DNA of 5,616 nt from the NCBI GenBank assembly GCA_021157645.1, contig JAGGWC010000009.1, positions 1 through 5,616 of the forward strand. The letters run 5' to 3'. Shown piece by piece: positions 1 to 5,616 of the stretch (its first letter is position 1; each line of letters opens with the position of its first letter). The DNA is from Candidatus Cloacimonadota bacterium. GTDB taxonomy: Bacteria > Cloacimonadota > Cloacimonadia > Cloacimonadales > TCS61. The position numbers were made by a program, and so were the translations under genes. The notes under the pieces are model-generated. The model searched no databases. It saw only the letters and a program-made list of their open reading frames with translations, and was not told where the DNA came from.

Positions 1-1
1 T

Positions 2-853
2 GCTAAGATCGAGATTGAACATGGCTATATAAACGCAACCTGTGAAAATCTCAAAGGAGCCAAAATAAGATTTGAGAAAGTAAGTGTGGGAGCTACAGCT
101 AATGCAATTATGGTTTCTGTTCTTGCTGATGGTATAACAAATTTACATAATGTGGCAAAAGAACCCGAGATTAGTAGTCTTATAGATTATTTAGTGTTAA
201 TGGGTGCTAAGATAGAAGGAAAAAATACAAGCCATCTCCAAATAACAGGAGTGAAAAAAATGCATCCAGTAGAAACAGAAATGATGCCAGATAGAATTGA
301 AGCAGGAACTTTTCTTATTGCTGGCGCTATAACAGGCAGCAGGATTTCTATCTCAAATTGTATTCCAGAGCATATTCAATCACTGTTGGATAGACTTATC
401 CAAACCGGCTGTAAATTAAATATTAGTAAAAGAAAAGTTGAGATCATTCCACCAGCTATGATACTTCCTGTTGATATTGTTACCTATCCATATCCCGATT
501 TTCCTACAGATCTGCAAGCACAATTCATGGCTTTGATGACTCTGGCAAAAGGTGAATCTAGAATTAAAGATACAATTTTCCCCGATAGGTTTATGCACGT
601 TGCTGAATTAAACAGATTGGATGCTGATATATCGCTGGAAAAACATGTGGCAATAGTAAATGGCGTAAATACTTTAAGTGGTGCAATGGTAATGGCAACA
701 GATCTAAGAGCAAGTGCTGCGCTGGTTCTTGCTGGACTTGCAGCGAAGGGTGAAACAACTATTTCCAGAATTTATCATATCGATAGGGGTTATGATAAAA
801 TTGAGGTTAAACTACAAAAACTTGGTGCTGATATTAAAAGGATTAAGGGATAA
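2..853 (+). CDS. murA: UDP-N-acetylglucosamine 1-carboxyvinyltransferase (MurA), 5'-truncated by the window edge
   Basis: MurA is the cytoplasmic enzyme that transfers enolpyruvate from PEP to UDP-GlcNAc, the first committed step of peptidoglycan synthesis. The frame is open from base 2 through a TAA at 851-853, giving 283 visible residues. A GTG at base 86 is internal (the SVGATAN segment), not a start: MurA-like sequence continues upstream of it. Recognisable family segments are PDRIEAGTFL, FPTDLQAQF, RFMHVAEL, ATDLRAS and YHIDRGY. The visible Asp170, Arg196, Arg236 and Arg262 have exactly the same mutual spacing as E. coli MurA Asp305, Arg331, Arg371 and Arg397, so visible residue 1 corresponds to about E. 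coli residue 136. The missing N-terminal third includes the loop with the fosfomycin-target Cys115, so fosfomycin susceptibility cannot be judged. The C-terminus is complete, ending RIKG much like E. coli. The gene converges on kdsB across a 25-bp gap. The family assignment is secure; murA versus a murA2 paralogue cannot be told from this fragment. Confidence 0.97.
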   Translation, partial: AKIEIEHGYINATCENLKGAKIRFEKVSVGATANAIMVSVLADGITNLHNVAKEPEISSLIDYLVLMGAKIEGKNTSHLQITGVKKMHPVETEMMPDRIEAGTFLIAGAITGSRISISNCIPEHIQSLLDRLIQTGCKLNISKRKVEIIPPAMILPVDIVTYPYPDFPTDLQAQFMALMTLAKGESRIKDTIFPDRFMHVAELNRLDADISLEKHVAIVNGVNTLSGAMVMATDLRASAALVLAGLAAKGETTISRIYHIDRGYDKIEVKLQKLGADIKRIKG

Positions 854-878
854 ATTTTTTATTTTCTTTCGTTCTCAG

Positions 879-1631
879 TTAAGATATTCTTTCTTTTATC
901 CATGTTTTTCTGTGTGTATCCGTGAGCAATTTCTCTGCTTTTTCCAGATCCTGAGGTGTATCGATCCCAATGCCTTTGTAGGAAGTTAAAACCATCCTGA
1001 TCTTATATCCATTTTCCAAAAGTCTTAATTGTTCAAGCTTTTCAATTTTTTCTAACTTACTTTCTGGCAATTTAACAAATTCAAACAACGTTTTTCTCCT
1101 GAAAGCATAAACACCGATATGTTTGTAATTTATAATTTGGGGTTCGGGACTTGGAATTCGTGAGAAATTGAGAGCATTATTATTTTCATCACAAACAACT
1201 TTTACCACATTTGGATTTTCAATGTCTGCACTTGTTTTGTGCATTAAAGATGCAACCATAACTTCAGAATCATCAAAAGCTTCGATCAATTTTTTGAGTG
1301 GTTTTTCAGTGATGAATGGCTCATCACCCTGTATATTGATTATAATATCAGCATCTTTGCAGCAAAACAATTTAGTACAAACTTCTGCTACACGATCTGT
1401 TCCGCTTTTATGTTTTTTGCTGGTTAAAGTTACTTTTCCTCCAAACCCCTTAACAGCTTCAAATATACGCTGATCATCTGTTCCCACGATTATTTCAGCA
1501 AACAATCCACTTTTTTTTGCCTGCTCATAAACATGTTGAATAATGTATTTATTCCCCAATTTTACTAAAGGTTTTCCAGGAAATCTTGTAGAATCAAACC
1601 TGGCAGGGATTATTGCAATTACTTTCATCAT
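879..1631 (-). CDS. kdsB: 3-deoxy-manno-octulosonate cytidylyltransferase (CMP-Kdo synthetase)
   Basis: KdsB is a cytoplasmic enzyme that activates Kdo with CTP to give CMP-Kdo, the donor for the lipopolysaccharide inner core. The 250-residue product is the normal family length. Motifs in order: nucleotide-binding IPARFDSTRFPGKPL (8-22), SGTDR (76-80), the metal-binding NIQGDEP (99-105, Asp103), HIGVYAFRR (171-179), EKLEQLRLLENG (197-208) and GIDTPQDLE (222-230), whose Asp224 matches the second Mg-binding aspartate of the family. Two consecutive ATG codons open the frame. The first is preferred because AGGGA lies 9 nt upstream of it. The gene follows the lipoprotein gene by 22 bp on the same strand, so it is probably the last gene of an mnmG-lipoprotein-kdsB operon. 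Its presence argues for a Kdo-containing outer membrane. All key residues are intact and nothing is unusual. Confidence 0.97.
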   Translation of the reverse strand: MMKVIAIIPARFDSTRFPGKPLVKLGNKYIIQHVYEQAKKSGLFAEIIVGTDDQRIFEAVKGFGGKVTLTSKKHKSGTDRVAEVCTKLFCCKDADIIINIQGDEPFITEKPLKKLIEAFDDSEVMVASLMHKTSADIENPNVVKVVCDENNNALNFSRIPSPEPQIINYKHIGVYAFRRKTLFEFVKLPESKLEKIEKLEQLRLLENGYKIRMVLTSYKGIGIDTPQDLEKAEKLLTDTHRKTWIKERIS

Positions 1632-1640
1632 TCTACTTAT

Positions 1641-1645
1641 TCCCT
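1641..1645 (-). promoter_or_regulatory. Ribosome binding site of kdsB
   Basis: AGGGA on the minus strand sits 9 nt before the first of two adjacent ATG codons (1631) and 12 nt before the second. The better spacing favours the first ATG, giving a 250-residue KdsB. The site lies in the 22-bp gap after the lipoprotein stop codon. Confidence 0.55.
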
Positions 1646-1653
1646 ACTACTTA

Positions 1654-2433
1654 CTATTTATTGATTTCCATTTCATGATAAACTTTAAAAGTTCTTAAAT
1701 TATCTTTGAGTTCCGTTGTAATATAGCTAGCTTTTAACTTCATCATTGAAAGCTTCTCCGAAGTTTCTAATACTATTTTTTTTTCTGTGATCTCATCTGT
1801 ATTTATTATCGCAGACTGAATTATTTTTTCAAAATATTTTGCAATTTCAAACGTTGCTTCTTCAGCTGCATTTTCCCAAGCTAGAACCAATGATGATGAA
1901 CTTTTAGTTTTATAACAATTTATTGTATTATCCAAAATTTCTAACTTATTTTTCTCAAAGTATTCAGGTATTCTCTGGATATTTGCTTTATTAAAAGGAG
2001 TACCCACTTTCTTATTAATGGTAGAGAATAGACCAAAAAAATAGCCAAGTACTTCTACAGAATCCACAAGTATAAGAGAATTGTATATTCGCTCTGTTGT
2101 TTCGGGAGATGAACTTACATTCAATTTAAATTTAGATGCGTTTGATTTAAGAATATTGTCGCTGGAAGTCACCGCATATTTTTCAATTGTATATGAAGCT
2201 TGATTTCGGCTTTTCATTACTGCTGCCATTTGTTTTGCTGCCTCATACATTTCAGCTTCATTCATACTTTTCTGGGAAATTCCAACTACAAAACTTTCCG
2301 GTGTATTATAAATCCATTTTGGAAGTGGTGGAATCTCAAATTTGTCCTGTGTTTTCTGCCGGTAGATTTCATTATGTGTTGCACATCCAGCAATTATAAA
2401 CAATGTTAAAATCAGAATTATTACATTTTTCAT
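1654..2433 (-). CDS. Putative LPP20-like lipoprotein of unknown function
   Basis: The 259-residue product begins with a short lysine-containing n-region, a hydrophobic stretch (residues 4-15) and a lipobox I14-A15-G16-C17. It should therefore be cut by signal peptidase II and lipidated on Cys17. The +2 residue is Ala, not Asp, which under the E. coli rule would favour the outer membrane; whether that rule holds in this phylum is unknown. After a polar linker comes PPLPKWI (35-41), then FVVGIS (48-53) and an alanine-rich helix (about 59-80). This Pro-Trp, Val-Gly, Ala-helix order resembles the LPP20/LPP20-like lipoprotein family. A second Ala/Glu-rich helix (about 185-209) is followed by strand-like segments to the C-terminus. 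The ATG overlaps the mnmG stop codon (ATGA), and AGGAA lies within the mnmG coding end about 12 nt upstream, suggesting translational coupling. The lipoprotein call is strong. The LPP20 assignment is from pattern only, and no function can be given. Confidence 0.8.
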   Translation of the reverse strand: MKNVIILILTLFIIAGCATHNEIYRQKTQDKFEIPPLPKWIYNTPESFVVGISQKSMNEAEMYEAAKQMAAVMKSRNQASYTIEKYAVTSSDNILKSNASKFKLNVSSSPETTERIYNSLILVDSVEVLGYFFGLFSTINKKVGTPFNKANIQRIPEYFEKNKLEILDNTINCYKTKSSSSLVLAWENAAEEATFEIAKYFEKIIQSAIINTDEITEKKIVLETSEKLSMMKLKASYITTELKDNLRTFKVYHEMEINK

Positions 2434-4277
2434 TTATTACTTTTCTTCCTTTTATTTTTCTTTAAGTAAACAAGAAGTGATGTCAAGTCAATATGATTCA
2501 CTCCCGGAATTCGGGATGCCTGCCCCAAAGAAGTTGGTTTAATTTTATTTAGTTTTTCTCTCGCTTCATAAGCAATTGATTCAATTTTCATGTAATCAAT
2601 ATCGGTTGGAATTGGTGAATGTTCCATTTTCTCGAATTTATCAATTTCTGCCATTTGCCTTTTAATATAACCTTCATATTTTATGTTCAAAGAAATTCTG
2701 TTTTGAATATCAGAAGTCACATCTTCTGGAATTTTATAACCAAATTGAGCCAGATCAGGAAATGATATTTCAGGACGTTTAAGAATTTTTTCATACTTCA
2801 TCGGTTCTTTAAGCTTTGGATGTTTGTTGGATGCAGTTACTTTCAAATAGTCCATTTCTCGATTAAATATTTTTTTCATAGCTTGGAATTTTTGCCAGCG
2901 TACATCACTAATTAAGCCTAATTTATAGCCAATTGGCATTAATCGTTCATCCGCATTATCCTGACGTAGGAATAATCTGTATTCGGCACGGGAAGTAAAA
3001 AGTCGATATGGTTCATTTGTCCCTTTTGTTACCAGATCATCCAAAAGAACACCTAAATACGATTGTGATCTGTCAAAGATCAATGGTTCTTTTTTATCCA
3101 ATGCAAGAACTGCATTTATACCGGCTGCAATTCCTTGAGCGGCTGCTTCTTCGTAACCAGAAGTTCCATTGATCTGTCCAGCCAAATATAATCCCGAAAC
3201 AATTTTTGTTTCCATAGTTGCTTTAATCTCATCCGGGATCACATAATCATACTCAATGGCATAACCATAACGAATTATAGAAGCATTATGCAAACCTTGT
3301 ATAGAATGGATCATCTTCTTCTGAATTTCTGGTGGAAGACTATTGGATGTTCCATTTACATAAGCTTCAAAAGTATTTGCACCTTCCGGTTCTATAAAAA
3401 CATGATGCCTGTCCTTTCCAGCAAATTTGACAATCTTATCTTCGATAGAAGGACAATACCTCGGTCCAATTCCACTTATATATCCACCATAAAGAGAAGA
3501 TTTTTTAAGGTTGGAATTAATTATTTTATGAGTTTCCTGATTTGTAAAAGTAAGGTAGCAACTCACATCATTTCTCAAAGTAATATCTCTGTAATATGAG
3601 AATCCTTGCGGGTTTTCATCTCCTGGTTGTTCTTCAACCTGATTCATATTCACAGTTCTCAAATCAATTCTGGGTGGAGTTCCTGTTTTGAATCTTGCCA
3701 GTTTTAATCCTATCTTTGTAAGTGAATCTGATAATTTATTTGAAGCAGGTTCTCCTGCTCTGCCGGCGCTTATATTTACGTTCCCAATATGAACAAGACC
3801 TTTTAAAAATGTACCGTTTGCCAGAATAACCTTAGAAGCGAAATATTCCTCTCCCAGATTGGAACGTACTCCTTTCACTGTTTTGCCGTCTCTATCCAAA
3901 ATTATCTCATCTATCATTGATTCAACAACATCAAGATTATCCTGATTTTCTAATGCACGATACATAACCGCTGAGTATTCCATTCTATCATTTTGCGATC
4001 TTGGAGCCCAAACTGCAGGTCCTTTTTTTTGGTTCAGCATCCTGAACTGTATACCTGTAATATCTGCAGCTCTGGCAAGTTCTCCACCCAACGCATCTAT
4101 CTCTCTTGCAAGATGTCCCTTCGCAGGTCCTCCCACCGAAGGGTTACAACTCATTCGCCCAATTGTTTCTATCTTGATCACAAAGATAAGAGTTCGTGCT
4201 CCCATTCTGGCAGCAGCAAGTGCAGCTTCTATCCCTGCATGACCTGCACCAACAACAATTACATCATATTTATTCAT
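2430..4277 (-). CDS. mnmG: tRNA uridine-5-carboxymethylaminomethyl modification enzyme MnmG (GidA)
   Basis: MnmG is an FAD-dependent cytoplasmic enzyme. With the GTPase MnmE it installs the (carboxymethyl)aminomethyl group at wobble uridine 34 of certain tRNAs. From ATG 4277 the product is 615 residues, close to the roughly 620-630 usual for the family. It shows the N-terminal dinucleotide-binding signature VVGAGHAGIEAA (8-19), RMSCNPSVGGPAKGH with Cys44, DALGGEL, FKTGTPPRID, GPRYCPSIED with Cys275, AGQINGTSGYEEAAAQG, PYRLFTSRAEYRL and the C-terminal tRNA-binding region (IKYEGYIKRQ, SRIPGV). Cys44 and Cys275 correspond to the two conserved cysteines of E. coli MnmG (47 and 277). The frame could also open at a TTG at 4286 (618 residues). 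ATG 4277 is preferred because it places the FAD motif at the usual distance, although its only SD-like GGAA is just 3 nt away. It is probably the first gene of the operon, and its TGA overlaps the lipoprotein ATG. mnmE is not in the window. Confidence 0.97.
   Translation of the reverse strand: MNKYDVIVVGAGHAGIEAALAAARMGARTLIFVIKIETIGRMSCNPSVGGPAKGHLAREIDALGGELARAADITGIQFRMLNQKKGPAVWAPRSQNDRMEYSAVMYRALENQDNLDVVESMIDEIILDRDGKTVKGVRSNLGEEYFASKVILANGTFLKGLVHIGNVNISAGRAGEPASNKLSDSLTKIGLKLARFKTGTPPRIDLRTVNMNQVEEQPGDENPQGFSYYRDITLRNDVSCYLTFTNQETHKIINSNLKKSSLYGGYISGIGPRYCPSIEDKIVKFAGKDRHHVFIEPEGANTFEAYVNGTSNSLPPEIQKKMIHSIQGLHNASIIRYGYAIEYDYVIPDEIKATMETKIVSGLYLAGQINGTSGYEEAAAQGIAAGINAVLALDKKEPLIFDRSQSYLGVLLDDLVTKGTNEPYRLFTSRAEYRLFLRQDNADERLMPIGYKLGLISDVRWQKFQAMKKIFNREMDYLKVTASNKHPKLKEPMKYEKILKRPEISFPDLAQFGYKIPEDVTSDIQNRISLNIKYEGYIKRQMAEIDKFEKMEHSPIPTDIDYMKIESIAYEAREKLNKIKPTSLGQASRIPGVNHIDLTSLLVYLKKNKRKKSNK
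2445..2450 (-). promoter_or_regulatory. Ribosome binding site of the lipoprotein gene, inside the mnmG 3' end
   Basis: AGGAAG on the minus strand lies 11 nt before the lipoprotein ATG (2433). It is part of the lysine/arginine codons that end mnmG. Together with the ATGA stop/start overlap it suggests re-initiation or coupled translation of the two genes. The site is purine-rich in an A-rich context, so it could partly be a product of the Lys-rich MnmG tail. Confidence 0.5.
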
Positions 4278-4335
4278 AATTTCCAAATGTTGATAATGCT
4301 CTTAAGTGTCAAGATAGTTCAAGTTATACTTTTTT

Positions 4336-4364
4336 TTGATTTGACAAGGAAACTATACTATAAC
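4336..4364 (+). promoter_or_regulatory. Candidate sigma-70-type promoter for proS (distal)
   Basis: TTGATT (4336-4341, 4 of 6 to consensus) and TATAAC (4359-4364, 5 of 6) are separated by exactly 17 nt. Transcription would begin near 4371, giving a leader of almost 90 nt before proS. The predicted start falls inside the palindrome at 4362-4376. In such AT-rich DNA a match of this quality can arise by chance. If the organism is a Bacteroidota relative with a different promoter consensus, this assignment may not apply. Confidence 0.35.
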
Positions 4365-4379
4365 TTTTAGAAAGTTGAA
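4352..4379 (-). promoter_or_regulatory. Candidate promoter for the mnmG-lipoprotein-kdsB operon
   Basis: On the minus strand TTCAAC (4379-4374, 3 of 6) and TATAGT (4357-4352, 5 of 6) are 16 nt apart. They lie about 75 nt upstream of the mnmG ATG. The -35 match is weak. An alternative -10-like TATAAC lies nearer the gene (4328-4323) without a good -35. A promoter must lie in this region if mnmG leads the operon, but its exact place is uncertain. Confidence 0.25.
4362..4376. repeat. Small perfect inverted repeat between mnmG and proS
   Basis: AACTTT (4362-4367) and AAAGTT (4371-4376) form a perfect 6-bp inverted repeat around a 3-nt centre, TAG. It overlaps the candidate -10 and start region of the distal proS promoter and the -35 of the candidate mnmG promoter. 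This is a position where an operator could act on both, but the repeat is short and AT-rich and may be fortuitous. Confidence 0.4.
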
Positions 4380-4403
4380 GTATTACAAGGTGATAAGTAT
4401 AAA
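4375..4403 (+). promoter_or_regulatory. Candidate sigma-70-type promoter for proS (proximal)
   Basis: TTGAAG (4375-4380, 4 of 6) and TATAAA (4398-4403, 5 of 6) are separated by exactly 17 nt. Transcription would begin near 4410, leaving a leader of about 50 nt, a more usual length than the distal candidate gives. It is an equally good match, and the sequence alone cannot say which of the two is used. Confidence 0.35.
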
Positions 4404-4441
4404 TAATGAAATAAGTTCTATTGATTATCATTAAGAGAATT

Positions 4442-4446
4442 AGGAG
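4442..4446 (+). promoter_or_regulatory. Ribosome binding site of proS
   Basis: A perfect AGGAG lies 12 nt before ATG 4459. The spacing is slightly long but usable. It supports the ATG at 4459 as the proS start; the N-terminal KQKRTAINPRRDEDYSGWY reading downstream of it also looks like a genuine ProRS beginning. Confidence 0.7.
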
Positions 4447-4458
4447 TTTTAATAAAAT

Positions 4459-5616
4459 ATGGCTAAACAAAAAAGAACAGCAATAAATCCAAGAAGAGAT
4501 GAGGATTATTCAGGCTGGTATCAAGAAGTTGTAAAAGCTGCCGATATGGCAGAAAATAGCGATGTTCGCGGATGCATGGTTATCAAACCTTGGGGTTATG
4601 CAATTTGGGAAAATATTCAAAAGAATCTTGATACAATGTTCAAAGATACAGGACATGTTAATGCCTACTTTCCACTTTTTATTCCAAAAAGTTTTTTTGA
4701 AAAAGAAGCCGAACATGTGGAAGGTTTTGCTAAAGAATGTGCCGTGGTTACACATACCAGATTAGAAGATGATGGGAAAGGCGGATTGAAACCTGCCGGG
4801 AAATTAACAGAAGAACTTATTGTTCGTCCTACCAGTGAGACCATTATTGGTGCATCATTCAGTAAATGGATAAATTCTTACCGAGATCTGCCTTTGCTAA
4901 TAAATCAATGGGCAAATGTTGTTAGATGGGAAATGCGAACTCGATTATTTTTGCGTACAACCGAATTTTTATGGCAAGAAGGTCACACAGCTCATGCAAC
5001 CAAAAAAGATGCTTTAGAAGAAACTTATAAAATGCTAAATGTTTATGCTGATTTTGCTGAGAAATATCTTGCTATGCCTTTAATTATGGGCGAGAAAACA
5101 GAATCCGAAAGATTCCCCGGTGCTTTAAGTACCTTCTCTATTGAAGCAATGATGCAAGATAAAAAAGCTCTTCAATCAGGAACTTCTCATTTCTTAGGAT
5201 TAAATTTTGCGAAAGCTTCCAATATAAAATTCCAAAACAAAGAAGGAAAAGAAGAATATGCATGGACTACTTCATGGGGCGTTTCTACAAGACTTATTGG
5301 TGCTCTAATTATGGCGCATAGCGACGATGATGGGTTGGTTCTTCCACCCAAAATAGCACCTTCACATATTGTGATGGTTCCTATTTATAGAACTGATGAA
5401 GAGCGTGCAAAAGTTATGACGCTTATTGATGAGCTTATCTCAAAATTAAAGAAATTGAGATATAATGAGGAGAAAATTCGATACCAAGTTGATGGCCGTG
5501 ATATGCGTGGTGGTGAAAAACTTTGGGATTGGATAAAAAAAGGTGTTCCTGTAAGACTTGAGATCGGACCCCGTGATATTGAGAATAATTCTGTCTTCAT
5601 GGGAAGAAGAGATAAA
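4459..5616 (+). CDS. proS: Prolyl-tRNA synthetase, archaeal/eukaryotic type, 3'-truncated by the window edge
   Basis: This class II aminoacyl-tRNA synthetase charges tRNA-Pro with proline in the cytoplasm. The frame is open from ATG 4459 to the last base, giving 386 residues. The full family is roughly 480 residues, so about 100 C-terminal residues, including the type-specific C-terminal domain, lie outside. Visible elements: IKPWGYAIWE (42-51), the proline-pocket RPTSET (123-128), motif 1 around LPLLINQWANVVRWE (144-158), motif 2 FLRTTEFLWQEGHTAH (164-179), GTSHFLG (241-247), motif 3 TSWGVSTRLIGALI (271-284), then the start of the anticodon-binding domain from IAPSHIVMVPIY (299-310). Motifs 2 and 3 are only about 90 residues apart, leaving no room for the roughly 180-residue INS editing domain of typical bacterial ProRS. 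With the TSWG and GLVLPP signatures, this marks the archaeal/eukaryotic-like form. AGGAG precedes the start by 12 nt. The gene is divergent from mnmG. Confidence 0.97.
   Translation, partial: MAKQKRTAINPRRDEDYSGWYQEVVKAADMAENSDVRGCMVIKPWGYAIWENIQKNLDTMFKDTGHVNAYFPLFIPKSFFEKEAEHVEGFAKECAVVTHTRLEDDGKGGLKPAGKLTEELIVRPTSETIIGASFSKWINSYRDLPLLINQWANVVRWEMRTRLFLRTTEFLWQEGHTAHATKKDALEETYKMLNVYADFAEKYLAMPLIMGEKTESERFPGALSTFSIEAMMQDKKALQSGTSHFLGLNFAKASNIKFQNKEGKEEYAWTTSWGVSTRLIGALIMAHSDDDGLVLPPKIAPSHIVMVPIYRTDEERAKVMTLIDELISKLKKLRYNEEKIRYQVDGRDMRGGEKLWDWIKKGVPVRLEIGPRDIENNSVFMGRRDK

Noticed and set aside
86..853. murA starting at GTG 86 as a complete 255-residue protein
   Set aside because: The same frame is open back to base 2 and encodes MurA-like sequence upstream, so the GTG is an internal valine codon and the gene is cut by the window edge.
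854..878. Rho-independent terminator between murA and kdsB
   Set aside because: There is a T-run but no preceding stem with GC pairs; only very weak A/T pairing is possible.
714..989. Plus-strand open frame across the end of murA and the end of kdsB
   Set aside because: It overlaps two well-supported genes in other frames and its translation shows no recognisable family.
3288..3599. Plus-strand open frames antisense to mnmG (also 3993-4370)
   Set aside because: Antisense shadows of a conserved gene, with no supporting motif.
4341..4346. Perfect TTGACA as a -35 box for proS
   Set aside because: No -10-like hexamer lies 16-18 nt downstream; the TATA-like hexamers are only 7 and 12 nt away. 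The overlapping TTGATT at 4336 is spaced better.
4391..4430. Inverted pair TGATAA (4391-4396) and TTATCA (4425-4430) as a leader hairpin or riboswitch upstream of proS
   Set aside because: Six A/T-rich pairs around a 28-nt loop are not significant in this composition, and no T-box or other riboswitch signature is visible.
4510..4755. Open frames on both strands inside proS (also 4562-4765 and 5385-5600)
   Set aside because: They are out-of-frame shadows of the strongly supported ProRS reading frame.
1..5616. Mobile element, CRISPR array, tRNA or rRNA, defence system
   Set aside because: No transposase or integrase frames, no terminal or tandem repeats, no regularly spaced repeats and no RNA-gene cores were seen. 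The coding content is all housekeeping or envelope genes.

Overview
This 5.6-kb, AT-rich window is a compact bacterial chromosomal segment of housekeeping genes with no sign of a mobile element, CRISPR array, RNA gene or defence system. Five protein genes fill nearly all of it. Peptidoglycan synthesis (murA), lipopolysaccharide Kdo activation (kdsB) and a signal-peptidase-II lipoprotein together indicate a Gram-negative, diderm bacterium. The proS gene encodes the short archaeal/eukaryotic-type prolyl-tRNA synthetase, which some bacterial phyla use, Bacteroidota among them. Taken with the low GC, this fits an FCB-group-like organism (Bacteroidota, Cloacimonadota or relatives). That placement is an inference, not something the sequence proves.

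Layout: the left edge (2-853, + strand) holds the last two thirds of murA. After a 25-bp gap it converges on a three-gene minus-strand block that reads mnmG -> LPP20-like lipoprotein -> kdsB (4277 down to 879). mnmG and the lipoprotein gene overlap by the tetranucleotide ATGA, and the lipoprotein gene and kdsB are 22 bp apart, so the three are probably one operon. A 181-bp divergent intergenic region (4278-4458) separates mnmG from proS, which runs rightward off the end of the window. This region holds plausible sigma-70-type promoter elements on both strands and a small perfect palindrome.

Functionally, the genes cover cell envelope (murA, kdsB, lipoprotein) and translation (mnmG tRNA wobble modification, proS tRNA charging). 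All reading frames are intact with conserved catalytic residues in place; the only truncations are at the window edges. The least understood element is the lipoprotein between mnmG and kdsB. I found no convincing undescribed system here.
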